Assembly (NCBI RefSeq): GCF_001945395.1 | Contig: NZ_MSXV01000044.1 | Location: 138,313 to 202,312, forward strand | Reading direction: 5' to 3' | Length of the DNA stretch: 64,000 nucleotides | Source of the DNA: Pseudomonas sp. PA15(2017) | GTDB lineage: Bacteria; Pseudomonadota; Gammaproteobacteria; Pseudomonadales; Pseudomonadaceae | Shown: piece after piece, positions 36,566 through 48,577 of the stretch | Layout: every line of letters begins with the position of its first letter | Position numbering within the stretch: position 1 is the first letter of the stretch | Position numbers and translations under genes: made by a program | Notes under the pieces: generated by a model | Databases searched by the model: none | What the model saw: only the letters and a program-made list of their open reading frames with translations | What the model was told of the DNA's origin: nothing

Positions 36566-38770
36566 TCACTGCGGCTTGATGACCAGTGTGCCCAGCGGTG
36601 GCAGATCCAGGTTCAGCGACTGTGGCTGGCCATGGCTGGCCACTGCCTCGCTGAACAGCCCGCCCTGGCTGCCGGCGTTGGAGCCAGCATAACGCTCGGC
36701 ATCGCTGTTGAGCAGCACATGCCAGGCACCCTCTCTCGGCACGCCGATACGGTAGCCGATGCGCGGCTCGGGCGTGAAGTTGTGCACCACCAGCAGCGGC
36801 GCGCCGCTCTGATCATGACGCAACCAGGCGAACACGCTGTTACTGGCGTCGTCGCCGATCAGCCAGGCGAAACCCTCGGCGCTGCCGTCGAGCTGATGCA
36901 GCGCCGGCTCGTGGCGGTACAGGCCATTGAGGTCACTGACCAGTTGCTGCACGCCCTTGTGTTCACCGTAGCGCAACAGATACCAGTCCAGTTCGTGGTC
37001 GTGGTTCCACTCGCGCCACTGGCCGAACTCGCAGCCCATGAACAGCAGCTTCTTGCCCGGATGGCTCCACATGAAGCTCAGGTACAAACGCAGGTTGGCG
37101 AACTTCTGCCAGCGATCGCCAGGCATCTTGTCGAGCAAGGAGCGCTTGCCGTGCACCACTTCGTCATGGGAGATGGGCAGCACGAAATGCTCGGAGAAGG
37201 CGTACAGCAGGCCGAAGGTCAAATGATGGTGGTGGTGGCGACGATGCAGCGGGTCCTCGGCGGCGTATTTGAGGCTGTCGTGCATCCAGCCCATGTTCCA
37301 TTTGTAGGAGAAGCCCAGGCCGCCTTCCTGGGTCGGTCGGCTGACGCCCGGCCAGGCGGTCGATTCCTCGGCGATCACCAGCGCGCCGGGCACTTCCTGG
37401 GCGACCACGTCATTGAGGTGGCGCAGAAAATCGATGCTTTCCAGGTTCTCGCGCCCGCCGAAACGGTTGGGGATCCACTCGCCTTCCTTGCGCGAATAGT
37501 CGCGGTAGAGCATCGAGGCCACGGCATCCACGCGCAGGCCGTCGATGTGGTAGGTACGCAGCCAGTGCAGCGCCGAGGCCAGCATGAAACCGTGCACCTC
37601 GGTTCGACCCAGATTGTAGATATAGGTGTCCCAATCCTGGTGGAAGCCCTCGAAGGGATGGGCGTACTCGTACAACGCGGTGCCATCGAACTGGCCCAGG
37701 CCGTGGGCGTCAGTGGGGAAATGCGCAGGTACCCAGTCGAGGATCACACCAATGCCGGCCTGGTGGCAGGCGTCGACGAACGCGGCGAAATCCGCCGGGC
37801 TGCCATAGCGGGCGGTCGGCGCGAACTGCGACAACAACTGGTAGCCCCAGGAGCCGCCGAATGGATGCTCCATGATCGGCATCAGCTCGATATGGGTGAA
37901 GCCCAACTGCTGCACGTAGGGAATCAGCTGTTCACTCAGCTCACGCCAGCTCAGCAGGCGGCCATCCTCGCCGCCCTCGCGACGCCAGGAGCCGGCGTGC
38001 AATTCATAGATCGACATCGGCGCCTGGTAGCCCTGCTGCGCGCCACGTTGCTGGAGCCAGTGCTCGTCGTGCCACTCGAACTGCAGCGGCGCGGAAACCA
38101 CCGAGCCAGTGGCCGGCGGCAACTCGCTGGCCAGCGCCATGGGGTCGGCTTTCAACGGCAGCAGGCCATCGCGGCCGAGAATCTCGTATTTGTAGACTTC
38201 GCCGGGCGCCAGGCGCGGAATGAACAGCTCCCACACGCCGCTGGGCTGGCGCAGGCGCATCGGATGGCGGCGGCCATCCCAGCCGTTGAAGTGGCCGACC
38301 ACCGAGACCCGTCGGGCGTTGGGCGCCCATACTGAAAAACGCACGCCCTGCACGCCTTCGTGGGTGGTGAACTGGGCGCCGAGGCTCTTGCCCAGTTCAC
38401 GGTGATTGCCCTCGGCGAACAGATACAGGTCCATTTCGCCGAGCAGTTGGCCGAAGGCGTAAGGGTCCTCGGTTTCCTGTACGCCGGTGCCCCACTGGAT
38501 GCGATAGCGATACGGTAACTGCTGTTCGATGCGAATGCTGAACAGCCCCGGCACGCTGGACTGTTCCAGGCTGCCGAGCACCTCACCACTCACTGCGTGG
38601 ATCAGCTCGACGCCAAGGGCGCCGGGCAGGTAGGCGCGAATGGTCAGCCCGTGGGCGAACGCATGGGGGCCCAGAAGCGAAAACGGATCGCCATGCTCGC
38701 CCCGTATCAGGGCCTCGACGGCGGCGCGCTCGATACCCGCCACCTGGCGCTCGGTTTCTCCGTTGCTCAT
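36566..38770 (-). CDS. glgB: 1,4-alpha-glucan branching enzyme
   Basis: A 734-residue GH13 enzyme adding alpha-1,6 branches to alpha-glucan. Two N-terminal beta domains precede the barrel (CBM48 motif [20 protein letters not shown]). Active-site regions: [20 protein letters not shown] (nucleophile), [13 protein letters not shown] (acid/base) and [12 protein letters not shown]. The stop is followed by a terminator; the start overlaps mak by 4 bp, making glgE-mak-glgB one leftward unit. Length is normal for Pseudomonas-type GlgB. Confidence 0.95.
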   Translation of the reverse strand: MSNGETERQVAGIERAAVEALIRGEHGDPFSLLGPHAFAHGLTIRAYLPGALGVELIHAVSGEVLGSLEQSSVPGLFSIRIEQQLPYRYRIQWGTGVQETEDPYAFGQLLGEMDLYLFAEGNHRELGKSLGAQFTTHEGVQGVRFSVWAPNARRVSVVGHFNGWDGRRHPMRLRQPSGVWELFIPRLAPGEVYKYEILGRDGLLPLKADPMALASELPPATGSVVSAPLQFEWHDEHWLQQRGAQQGYQAPMSIYELHAGSWRREGGEDGRLLSWRELSEQLIPYVQQLGFTHIELMPIMEHPFGGSWGYQLLSQFAPTARYGSPADFAAFVDACHQAGIGVILDWVPAHFPTDAHGLGQFDGTALYEYAHPFEGFHQDWDTYIYNLGRTEVHGFMLASALHWLRTYHIDGLRVDAVASMLYRDYSRKEGEWIPNRFGGRENLESIDFLRHLNDVVAQEVPGALVIAEESTAWPGVSRPTQEGGLGFSYKWNMGWMHDSLKYAAEDPLHRRHHHHHLTFGLLYAFSEHFVLPISHDEVVHGKRSLLDKMPGDRWQKFANLRLYLSFMWSHPGKKLLFMGCEFGQWREWNHDHELDWYLLRYGEHKGVQQLVSDLNGLYRHEPALHQLDGSAEGFAWLIGDDASNSVFAWLRHDQSGAPLLVVHNFTPEPRIGYRIGVPREGAWHVLLNSDAERYAGSNAGSQGGLFSEAVASHGQPQSLNLDLPPLGTLVIKPQ

Positions 38771-40401
38771 CGTTTACCGCTCCCCAAGAGATAGTTGCTC
38801 AGCTCTATCAACCCTTGCACCGGAACTTCCAGCCAATCGGGACGATAGCGCGCTTCATACAGAATTTCGTAAGCCGCCTTCTCGATGCAGAACAGCGCCA
38901 GGGCTGCCACTTCACCTTCGCGGTCATGCCAGGCGTGGGGCAGCTCGGCAGCCGCCAGCCGGTAGGCTTCGTTGAATGCGCTTCTGGCCTGGCCACGATA
39001 CAGCCCGGCGATATGCTGGCGGGCCTGCTCGGCTTCGGCCGTGAGGTCGGCGCCCTGTGCGCTGCGCATGGCCATGGCGGCCGCGTAGTCGAAGGAGCGC
39101 AACATGCCGGCGACGTCCTTGAGCGGGCTGTAGAAAGCGCGGCGCTCTTCCAGCGTGCGGGTCGGTTCACCTTCGAAATCGATCAGGTAGGCGTCGCCCT
39201 GCACCACCAGCACCTGGCCTAGGTGCAGGTCGCCATGCACGCGCATGCGAATGCCGCCCGCCGAGCGCCGCGCCAGGTCGTCGACCCGTTCGAGAATCTG
39301 CGCATGGCGCGCGGCCAGCCAATCTGCCTGGTTGGCGGCTTCACCCGGCAAGTGCCCGCGCCCCTTGGCGATCACTTCCAGGGCCTCGCGCACCTGAGCG
39401 GTGATGTTCTGCGACCACTCGGCCACGTCGGCGTCGCCGGTCTCGTGGTAGCCGAAGTCCGGGTTGTCGCTGGCCTGGCCGAGGGCCACGTGCATCTCAC
39501 CCAGGCGCTTGCCCAACAAACCGGCGAAGGTTTCCAGCTCGGCGAGGGCGCCTTGCCGGTTCTCCTGCTCGCCATGGCCGCCGGCCAGTTCTTCGCGAAC
39601 CGCGCGCTCCAGATTGTTCAGCGTCCACTGCCAGGCATCGCCCTGATTGTTCAGGTAGCCCTGCAGGATCATCAACGTGTGGGGCACGCCCTGCTCGTCC
39701 ACGCGGCGCACTTCGCCAAGCAGCGGCGCGATGTGCTCGAAGCCGGCTGCCGTCAGATAGCCACCGATCTCCGCCTCCGGGTGGATGCCGGGCAGCACGC
39801 GACGTACCAGCTTGAGTACGGCCTGCTCATCGATGATCGCCGAGCTGTTGGATTGCTCTGCCGAGATCAGCTTGACCCCGGCCCTACTCAGATCGCCCAG
39901 CTCCCGCAGACGCGTGGTGGGCAGGAACTGGATCTCGCTGCCCTGCCAGCCCAGCACCTCGCGCCCGCTCAGTTGCTCCATCACATGGCGCACGAAACCC
40001 GGCAGCGTATAGCCGTCGGTGAGCAGCCCCTCCTGGCCACCGCGCCGCAGCCGGGCGAGGGCCAGTTGCTGTGGCAGGCCGCTGGCGGCGTCCTGCTCGC
40101 CTACATAGCCGAGCGGCACCTGATAGTGCTCGATACTGCCGGACTGGCGCACAACTGCCACCTCACTGAGTACGTAAGGCTGATCCGCGCCGCCGAACGG
40201 GACGGCATACAGCAGTTTCACCTGTTTGATGTCCTCGGCCCCGCCGGAGAACCAGCGTCGCCTGGGCAGGTAGGCCGGCAGCGACTCCTGCTCCAGGGTC
40301 GCGCGAGCCGGCAGTTGCAGCAGCTCGCCGAGTTGGTCGTTGATCACCAGGGTGGTCAGCTCCAGCCTGGGGTCGACCGATGTTGAGTGCGAGCGGGTCA
40401 T
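38767..40401 (-). CDS. mak: Maltokinase, stand-alone (normally the C-terminal part of TreS)
   Basis: A 544-residue maltokinase (Pep2-type) that phosphorylates maltose to maltose 1-phosphate with ATP. The N-terminal lobe has the [14 protein letters not shown] block, and the kinase motifs [14 protein letters not shown] (near residue 389) and IDFEGEP are intact, so it should be active. In the Pseudomonas species I know, this domain is fused behind a TreS trehalose synthase of about 550 residues. Here the TreS part is absent: only codons GIYWFLLAEEAH precede the ATG in frame, after a stop. The GAGGAGG in those codons is well placed as a ribosome site. Product is used by GlgE. Confidence 0.9.
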   Translation of the reverse strand: MTRSHSTSVDPRLELTTLVINDQLGELLQLPARATLEQESLPAYLPRRRWFSGGAEDIKQVKLLYAVPFGGADQPYVLSEVAVVRQSGSIEHYQVPLGYVGEQDAASGLPQQLALARLRRGGQEGLLTDGYTLPGFVRHVMEQLSGREVLGWQGSEIQFLPTTRLRELGDLSRAGVKLISAEQSNSSAIIDEQAVLKLVRRVLPGIHPEAEIGGYLTAAGFEHIAPLLGEVRRVDEQGVPHTLMILQGYLNNQGDAWQWTLNNLERAVREELAGGHGEQENRQGALAELETFAGLLGKRLGEMHVALGQASDNPDFGYHETGDADVAEWSQNITAQVREALEVIAKGRGHLPGEAANQADWLAARHAQILERVDDLARRSAGGIRMRVHGDLHLGQVLVVQGDAYLIDFEGEPTRTLEERRAFYSPLKDVAGMLRSFDYAAAMAMRSAQGADLTAEAEQARQHIAGLYRGQARSAFNEAYRLAAAELPHAWHDREGEVAALALFCIEKAAYEILYEARYRPDWLEVPVQGLIELSNYLLGSGKR

Positions 40402-40437
40402 GTGCGCCTCCTCGGCGAGCAGGAACCAGTAAATGCC
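40402..40437 (-). pseudogene. Residual 3' codons of the TreS catalytic domain
   Basis: Read in the mak frame, the 12 codons before the mak ATG are GIYWFLLAEEAH, which resembles the closing strand of the TreS GH13 C-terminal domain (pattern GFYWFxL). An in-frame TGA lies further upstream, about 70 bp before the ATG, and no more TreS sequence is found up to the glgE stop. This looks like the right boundary of an internal treS deletion. Twelve codons are little evidence, so this is an inference supported by gene order. Confidence 0.55.
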
Positions 40438-40534
40438 AGAAGACGAACGAGTGGACAGGCCATCGAGTGGCCCTGTCCGCAGCGGTCATCGGGAAGGGTG
40501 AAGTGCCAGGCTCGGCGTGCCATCAACCGATTCC

Positions 40535-42559
<2,025 letters not shown>

Positions 42560-42835
42560 CGAAACGGGCTCCTCACGCCTGGCAGGCGTATAAGCTGTTG
42601 CACCGTGGCATGCCACGGGCTGTACGCGACAGTGCGTACCTGAATGCGAATTTGCCGAGCCCCCCTAACCGCCTCATCGCGTGCAGGCTCGGCCTGGGAA
42701 GCGCCGTCACCTTGCTCGTCGACAAGGCGCTGCGGGGTGCCGCGACCTGTCTATCTCCGAACCTGGCGTGTTTGCCAAAGTTCATAGTTTCCGAGGCGAG
42801 GCAGATGCGCCTCTGAAACTGCACACGATGAGATC

Positions 42836-43006
42836 AAATTGGCTGCTACAAGGCAGAAGCGGCCATCGATGCGGTACCTGTGGGAGCGGGCCATGCCCGC
42901 GAAAAATCATGGGCATGGCCCGTTCCCACAAGATAGGGGAACGGCTGCTAACGCCACCCTGCAGTCAATCCGCCGACATCGAGCCGCAAGATCGTGAACA
43001 GGCTTT
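42836..43006. repeat. Composite REP-like element between glgE and ligD
   Basis: Begins near GGCTGCTACAAGGCAGAAGC (42841), carries the hairpin CTGTGGGAGCGGGCCATGC ... CGTTCCCACA (42878-42932) and ends in GATCGTGAACAGGCTTT, the terminal repeat shared with other copies, which touches the ligD stop codon. The rest of the gap 42560-42840 contains the short glgE leader and nothing else that I recognise. Confidence 0.75.
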
Positions 43007-45564
43007 CAGACACGCTCGGCGCCGAGCTTGCTCCACATCGCCTGGGTGATGCGCTGCCGGTTGGCGTAACCATCCCAGGGATCACCCTTCAGCTTGGCCA
43101 ACCGCTGTTGCAGGTTGCCGATATGCCACTGCCTGGAGTCGCGCAGTTGCCCCAGTTCCTCGCGGCTGATTGGCACCGATACCGGCAGGCCGGAACGCGC
43201 GCGCACCGAATAGGCAGCCACGGTGCTGGCGCCGCGACCGTTGCGCAGGTAATCCAGGTAGACCTTGCCGATGCGATTCTTCGGGCCCATGCGGGCGCTG
43301 AAGCGGTCCGGCAACTCGCTGGCCATGAACTGCGAGATCGCCTTGCCAAAGGCCTTCAGCGTATCCCAGTCGACATGCCGGGCCAGCGGCACCACCAGGT
43401 GCATGCCGGCACCGCCGCTGGTTTTCACGAAGGTTTCCAGGCCCAGTTCGTCGAGCACCGACAGGCTCAGGCGGGTGGCCTCCAGCACCGCGCGCCAGGG
43501 CAGCGCCGGGTCCGGGTCGAGGTCGAGGATCAGCCGGTCCGGCCGTTCGATGCTGGCGTAGGCGGCATTCCAGGTGTGCAGCTCGATGGTGCCCATCTGC
43601 ACCGCGCCGACCAGGGCCGGCACGCTGTCGATGGCCATCAGCCGGTCGTGTCCGGGATCGAGGTCGGCATCCAGATGATGGATATTGGGAATCGCCAGGC
43701 GCTCGGCATGCTTCTGGAAGAACTGCTCGCCGCCGACGCCGCCTGGCGCGCGCAACAGCGAGACCGGCCGGTTGCGTACGTCGGGCAGCAGCCAGTCGGC
43801 AATCTCGGCGTAGAAGCGTGCAAGCTGCGCCTTGGTGGTGCCGCTCTGCGCGTCGATGATCCGCTCTGGATGGCTGACCGACACCTCGCCGATCTGCTCA
43901 CGCCCCTTACGCGGCGAAACCTTGCCGGGTGCTTTCTTTACTGACGCACCCTCTTCCACAGCCTTGACTGACGCCGGCTGCTCTTCGACGATCTGCTCGA
44001 CCGGCTTGTCGCTACGCTCGCCAACGAAGGCACCCTGGCGCACCAGGCCCTCGCCGGTCCAGCCGGCAAAGGCCACCTCGACCACCAGTTGCGGCTCGAT
44101 CCATTGCACGTCACGGCGCTGGGCCGCGCCTGGCTGCTTGTGCAGCGGCGAGTCATCACGCGCCAGCGCTTTCATGCGCTGGTGCAGGCTGGCGAGCAGC
44201 GCCTCGTTGAAGCCGCTGCCGACCCGCCCGGCGTAGCGCAGGCCCTTCGCCTCGTTGACCGCCAGCAGCAGCGCACCGAAGCCGGAGCGGCTGCCCTGTG
44301 GCTTGGTGAAACCGACCACCACAAACTCCTGGCGCTGCCGGCACTTGAGCTTGATCCAATCGGCGCTGCGCGAGGATCGATAGGGACTGCCGGCGCGCTT
44401 GCCGATCACCCCTTCCAGGCCCAGGGCGCAGGCACTGCCCAGCACGCTCTGGTGATCGACCTCGAAGGCCTCGGAAAACCGCAGTAAACCTTTGCGTTTG
44501 GGCAGCTTCTCCTGCAGCGCCTTGCGGCGCTGCTCGACCGGCAACTCGCGCTGGTCGACGCCATCGAGCCAGGGCGCGTCGAACAGGAAATACAGGATGT
44601 CGCCGCTGCGGGCGTCATCGAAAGCGTTCTGCAGCGCCTGGAAATCGGGCATGCCCTGCTTGTCGAGCACCACAGCCTCGCCGTCCAGCCAGCTGTCGCC
44701 GAGCTTGAGCTTTTCCAGCGCCTCGGCCTGGGGCGCCATGCGCGCCGTCCAGTCGTGGCCGTTACGGCTGAACAGCGTCACCTCGCCAGCCTTGACACGC
44801 GCCATGATCCGGTAGCCGTCGTACTTGATCTCGTAGATCCAGTCACCGGCCGGTGGTGACTCGACCAGGGTCGCCAGCTGCGGCGACAAGCCGTCCGACA
44901 TGGCCGACCGGGCGACTTTCCTGCCGCTCGACGTGGCCGGTGCCTTGTTGCGCGATTTGGCCTTGTGTGCCTGGTTGGCCGCCGGTTTGCCCGTGCCGCC
45001 AACCAGCTCGCCGCTGATCACGCTGGCCGGCAGTTCGCTGACGATGTCGTACTCGGCTGCGGGCCGAGCCACGTCATCCTGCTCCTTGATCAGTAGCCAT
45101 TGCTGCTTGTCGGCGCTGCCCTTCAGCCGCGTGCGCACCAGTGTCCAGGCGCCGGTGAGCTTCTCGCCGATCAAGGTGAACTTGAGCTTGCCGGCCTCAT
45201 ATGCCGCGACGGGATCGCCCTCGGGCTGCCAGATACCGTGATCCCAGACGATCACGTCACCGGCGCCGTAATTGCCCTCGGCGATGCTGCCCTCGAAACT
45301 GGCGTAGGCCAGCGGGTGATCCTCGACATGCACGGCCAGACGCTTCTGGCTCGGGTCGAGGCTCGGCCCCTTGGGCACGGCCCAGCTTTTCAGGGTGCCT
45401 TGCAGCTCCAGGCGAAAGTCGTAATGCAGGTTGCGGGCATCATGTTTCTGCACCACGAACGCCAACGCACCCACCTTGGCCCGGCTGCGCCGGCTCGGCT
45501 CGCGGGGCTCGCTGGTGGAGTCGAAATTGCGCTTGCGGTTGTATGCACTGGTTGCCTTGGCCAT
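43006..45564 (-). CDS. ligD: Multifunctional DNA ligase D (PE-LIG-POL)
   Basis: An 852-residue ATP-dependent ligase for non-homologous end joining with Ku. Domain order is phosphoesterase (about 1-165, KHDARNLHYDFRLE near 41-53), ligase (about 225-530, catalytic lysine in YEIKYDGYRIMARV near 245) and primase-polymerase (about 560-852, metal-binding aspartates in LILDLDPDPALPW near 676). This order is the Pseudomonas type. A linker of about 60 residues rich in Ala and Lys separates the first two domains. It starts 11 bp after ku and is probably co-transcribed with it. Confidence 0.95.
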   Translation of the reverse strand: MAKATSAYNRKRNFDSTSEPREPSRRSRAKVGALAFVVQKHDARNLHYDFRLELQGTLKSWAVPKGPSLDPSQKRLAVHVEDHPLAYASFEGSIAEGNYGAGDVIVWDHGIWQPEGDPVAAYEAGKLKFTLIGEKLTGAWTLVRTRLKGSADKQQWLLIKEQDDVARPAAEYDIVSELPASVISGELVGGTGKPAANQAHKAKSRNKAPATSSGRKVARSAMSDGLSPQLATLVESPPAGDWIYEIKYDGYRIMARVKAGEVTLFSRNGHDWTARMAPQAEALEKLKLGDSWLDGEAVVLDKQGMPDFQALQNAFDDARSGDILYFLFDAPWLDGVDQRELPVEQRRKALQEKLPKRKGLLRFSEAFEVDHQSVLGSACALGLEGVIGKRAGSPYRSSRSADWIKLKCRQRQEFVVVGFTKPQGSRSGFGALLLAVNEAKGLRYAGRVGSGFNEALLASLHQRMKALARDDSPLHKQPGAAQRRDVQWIEPQLVVEVAFAGWTGEGLVRQGAFVGERSDKPVEQIVEEQPASVKAVEEGASVKKAPGKVSPRKGREQIGEVSVSHPERIIDAQSGTTKAQLARFYAEIADWLLPDVRNRPVSLLRAPGGVGGEQFFQKHAERLAIPNIHHLDADLDPGHDRLMAIDSVPALVGAVQMGTIELHTWNAAYASIERPDRLILDLDPDPALPWRAVLEATRLSLSVLDELGLETFVKTSGGAGMHLVVPLARHVDWDTLKAFGKAISQFMASELPDRFSARMGPKNRIGKVYLDYLRNGRGASTVAAYSVRARSGLPVSVPISREELGQLRDSRQWHIGNLQQRLAKLKGDPWDGYANRQRITQAMWSKLGAERV

Positions 45565-45575
45565 GGCCGCTCACC

Positions 45576-46400
45576 TCACTTGGACGAGCGTTTGCGCGTT
45601 GGTTTGCTGGCATTGCCTTCCAGGCTGCGCTTGAGCAGATCGGTAAGGTCGATGACGTCGGCACTTTTGCTTGGCGGCTTGCGCTCGCCGCCTTCCACGT
45701 CCTCGATCTTGCCGGCCTTGGCCTTCTTCTCGACCAGCTTCATGATCTTGTCGCGGAAGGTGTCCTGATACTCGTCGGGCGACCACTCGACGGTCATGTC
45801 GCGCACCAGGCGCTTGGCCATGTCGCGCTCGCCCTTGCTGAGCTTGGCGCCGGTCACCGCCGCGCTCAGCTCCAGGGTATCCAGGCCACGGACTTCATCC
45901 GGCCAGCGCAGCATCACCAGCAGCAGCGCATCGCCATCGACCATCACCGCCGCCAGATGCTGCTTGACGTGCAGCACGACGTTGGCGAGCGCCACCTTGC
46001 CGGAGCCCTTGAGGGTCTGCTGCAAGAGCGCGTAGACCTTTTCGCCGCGCTTGTCCGGCGCCAGGTAATAGGGTCGCTCGATGTTCTGCAGGGGAATGCT
46101 CTCGGCATCTAGAAAACCGAAGATGTCGATGGTCTGGGTGGATTCCGGGTGGGCAGCGTGGATCTCGTCTTCGCTGATGATCACGTAGCGGCCCTTCTCC
46201 ACCTGCACGCCCTTGGCGATGTGCTCCTTGTCGACCTCCTTGCCGGTGGCCTTGTTGACGCGCTTGTAGCCGACCGGCTCCATGCTGCGCGCATCCAGCC
46301 AGTCGAAATCGATGCCCTTGGATTCGGTGGCCGAAACCAGCGACACGGGAATGTGAACCAGCCCGAAACTGATCGCCCCCTTCCAGATTGCACGCGCCAT
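45576..46400 (-). CDS. ku: Bacterial Ku DNA end-binding protein
   Basis: A 274-residue Ku homodimer subunit that binds double-strand DNA ends and recruits LigD. The opening ARAIWKGAISFGLVHIPVSL is the usual Ku start, followed by the beta-barrel region and the VEWSPDEYQDTFRDKIMKLV segment. The C-terminal tail is short and basic (KPTRKRSSK), as expected for DNA-binding Ku tails. Together with ligD it forms a two-gene end-joining operon. In other bacteria such genes are used mostly in stationary phase. Confidence 0.95.
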   Translation of the reverse strand: MARAIWKGAISFGLVHIPVSLVSATESKGIDFDWLDARSMEPVGYKRVNKATGKEVDKEHIAKGVQVEKGRYVIISEDEIHAAHPESTQTIDIFGFLDAESIPLQNIERPYYLAPDKRGEKVYALLQQTLKGSGKVALANVVLHVKQHLAAVMVDGDALLLVMLRWPDEVRGLDTLELSAAVTGAKLSKGERDMAKRLVRDMTVEWSPDEYQDTFRDKIMKLVEKKAKAGKIEDVEGGERKPPSKSADVIDLTDLLKRSLEGNASKPTRKRSSK

Positions 46401-46520
46401 GGCGAATCTCCCGTGAATTAACCTTTACGGGTGACTGGCCGGTAAAAACAAAAGTTTCAGTGATCCGCCGGAGAGCCCGGCGACACAAGCGCGGGACCGC
46501 GCCGTGAGGGAAGTGGCAGC

Positions 46521-46763
46521 CTACAACGCAATGCCGTCGCGATAGATCACGTCACCGTCGATGGTGATGTCGCGAATCTGCCGCAACATGTTGTCGGCAG
46601 CGGTTTCCGCCTCGCTCTCGCATACCGAGCCCAGGGCTGGCACCCAGAGCAACTGCACCGCAGCGCCGGCGCACTTGGGTTGGTACTCGATCAGGCCAAC
46701 ATAGTGCTGGCCATCCTTCATGGCGTCCGTCCAGGCGATGCATTCCTTGAAATTACGGAACAT
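46521..46763 (-). CDS. Small conserved-looking protein, unknown
   Basis: An 80-residue soluble protein (FKECIAWTDAMKDGQHYVGL, VLW-type strand, QIRDITIDGDVIYRDGIAL). I do not recognise a family. The ATG and regular codon use suggest a real gene. It lies between ku and the MgtC-like gene on the same strand. Confidence 0.65.
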   Translation of the reverse strand: MFRNFKECIAWTDAMKDGQHYVGLIEYQPKCAGAAVQLLWVPALGSVCESEAETAADNMLRQIRDITIDGDVIYRDGIAL

Positions 46764-46824
46764 ACCAGGCTCCCAGTTTCACGAATTACTCCATAGGAGC
46801 TCGACAAGCTCGCAGACGTTCCCG

Positions 46825-47316
46825 TCATCTACGCGCGCGTTTCTCCAGCCAGGCGATCAGGTGCGGCACGATGTTGAAGATGAACAGCGCCATCAGCGTG
46901 GCCAGTACCGCCGTGGCCTCGCGCCCCACGCCCACGGTTATGCCGATGGCGGCGGTCAGCCAGATACCGGCTGCGGTGGTCAGGCCCCTGACCTCGTTTA
47001 TCGAATCGCCCTTGAGGATGGTGCCCGCACACAGGAAACCGATGCCGGCGACCAGGCCCTGGATGACCCGGCTCATGGCGTCATGCTCGGCGCCCATTTG
47101 CGCCGGCACCAGCACGAACATCGCCGAACCGATCGCCACCAGCATATGGGTGCGTACGCCGGCAGCCTTGCCACTGGTCTCGCGTTCGAGCCCCAGCAAA
47201 CCGCCCAGCAGTGCCGCCAGCAACAGGCGCAGGGTCACCTGGGTGAGCTGCTCGGGGGTGCTCAGATCGGAAAACTCGTTTGCCAGCGTGGCCAGTACTG
47301 CGTCCCAGAAACTCAA
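46825..47316 (-). CDS. MgtC/SapB-type membrane protein
   Basis: A MgtC-family inner-membrane protein of about 163 residues with four or five hydrophobic segments. The signature LLLAALLGGLLGLERE and the GVRTHMLVAIGSAMFVLVPA and EVRGLTTAAGIWLTAAIGI blocks are clear. MgtC proteins inhibit the F-type ATPase or aid survival at low Mg2+ in pathogens; this environmental homologue may act similarly in stress. The start is uncertain: TTG at 47316 gives the normal N-terminus, while an ATG at 47421 would add 35 residues of untypical sequence. Confidence 0.85.
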   Translation of the reverse strand: MSFWDAVLATLANEFSDLSTPEQLTQVTLRLLLAALLGGLLGLERETSGKAAGVRTHMLVAIGSAMFVLVPAQMGAEHDAMSRVIQGLVAGIGFLCAGTILKGDSINEVRGLTTAAGIWLTAAIGITVGVGREATAVLATLMALFIFNIVPHLIAWLEKRARR

Positions 47317-47526
47317 GTCGTTCGCTCCAGCCTGCTCGTTCAGGAAATCCAGTGCAGCGCTCGCCCGCGCCTGTGCAATCGACCCGTACCGCGACCAGAG
47401 GTTTGCCTTTTTTGCCGGCATACCGCTGGGCGAAAAACCTGAACGCCGTGCAACGCCGCTCTCTCTACTTCTCTGACAGGCGAGCACGCCGACCCGCGCC
47501 CAAGGCGCACGACGAAAGAGGTTCGG

Positions 47527-47745
47527 ATGTCCAGAAATCACTACTTTCTCGTCAGCTACAGGCTTGGCAGGCAGAAGAAATCCACGGAGGTGCAGGCCGC
47601 AGCCCCGGTGCTCACGCCCGAACAGGCCCGCTACCACATCGAGTCGCTGCACGGCAGCCAGCTACCGGGTGAGATCACCGATATCGAGGTGAAGCCGATG
47701 GGCGGCGCGACCGATCAGGAACCCGGCCAGCAGCGACAGACCTGA
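47527..47745 (+). CDS. Small uncharacterised protein
   Basis: A 72-residue soluble protein (RNHYFLVSYRLGRQKKSTEV, TPEQARYHIESLHGSQLPGE). No known family recognised. ATG with AAAGAGG upstream. Located 8 bp before the next co-oriented gene, so likely translated from the same transcript. It diverges from the MgtC-like gene. Confidence 0.65.
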   Translation: MSRNHYFLVSYRLGRQKKSTEVQAAAPVLTPEQARYHIESLHGSQLPGEITDIEVKPMGGATDQEPGQQRQT

Positions 47746-47753
47746 GCACGATC

Positions 47754-48332
47754 ATGAGCGACCTACGCCCCATCGAGAAAATCGCCCTCTACGGCGCACC
47801 GGATCGCGTCACTGACGCCTTGCAGGACGTATTGCTGGAGCGTGGCCTGCAGGTCGTGGTGATCGTCGATGATCCGACCGATATCGCCGCGCGTCCGGGC
47901 CTGGCAGCCAAGAGCGGCTCGCCTTTCAACGCCGAGAGCGTGGCGCGAAGCGTGGCCGGTACGGACGCGGTGATGGTGGTGCTGAACAGTCGCTCGCTGC
48001 ATCCGGGAGGTTTCGAGCACACCTACGAAGCCATCATCGCCTTGCTTGAGGGGCTGCCGACAGCGCGGGTCGAACGCCTGATGCTGATCGGCGAGCACAG
48101 CTGGCTGAACAGTGATGATGGGCTACCCGCCGAGAAACTCGAGCACCTGCAACACAGCCTGCATAAATCGCCGCTGGCGTGGACGCTCGTTGATGCGCCC
48201 GGCAAAGAGCCAACCGTATTCATGACGCTGCAACAATACGCCTGCAGCGTGATAGACCAATGCCTGCAGGGGACGAGTGTCAAACAGCGTTTGCACGTCG
48301 ACTCTCGCCCGCAGGCCGAGGAGGCCCCATGA
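47754..48332 (+). CDS. Rossmann-fold NAD(P)-binding-like protein
   Basis: A 192-residue protein resembling the N-terminal part of NAD(P)-dependent epimerases or NmrA-like proteins: IEKIALYGAPDRVTDALQDV in place of the GxxGxxG loop, then VVVIVDDPTD, DAVMVVLNSRSL and RLMLIGEHSWL strands. The dinucleotide loop is degenerate (GAPDRV), so cofactor binding is uncertain. It precedes a small membrane-protein gene with a 4-bp overlap. Function unknown. Confidence 0.7.
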   Translation: MSDLRPIEKIALYGAPDRVTDALQDVLLERGLQVVVIVDDPTDIAARPGLAAKSGSPFNAESVARSVAGTDAVMVVLNSRSLHPGGFEHTYEAIIALLEGLPTARVERLMLIGEHSWLNSDDGLPAEKLEHLQHSLHKSPLAWTLVDAPGKEPTVFMTLQQYACSVIDQCLQGTSVKQRLHVDSRPQAEEAP

Positions 48333-48577
48333 GTCCTGAAAGCTATATTCTGTTGATGATTTCCGGTTGGTTACTGGTATCGGCGGCCATGCTCTGGGGC
48401 ATGCTACGCCTGCTGAACCGTTATCAGCTCGAAGCCCAACTGGCCGAAGAATTCCCACCCCTGCCCGCCTCGCCCAGCGATCCGATATGGCGTCGCCAGC
48501 ATGCACCGCGTCGCGCCAAATTGCGCGCCCGTGCCCAGCGTACCTGCCAGCAGCATGCGCATGTGCTGATGAGCTAG
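48329..48577 (+). CDS. Small single-helix membrane protein
   Basis: An 82-residue protein with one membrane helix (YILLMISGWLLVSAAMLWGM, residues 6-25) and a basic cytoplasmic tail. ATG overlaps the preceding stop by 4 bp. No family recognised. The TAG stop at 48575-48577 is followed immediately by the left end of a composite repeat (TAACCTGTTTGATC). Confidence 0.65.
   Translation: MSPESYILLMISGWLLVSAAMLWGMLRLLNRYQLEAQLAEEFPPLPASPSDPIWRRQHAPRRAKLRARAQRTCQQHAHVLMS

Noticed and set aside
47317-47652. Longer MgtC start (ATG 47421 or upstream)
   Set aside because: The added residues are unlike the MgtC N-terminus and codon use there is atypical.
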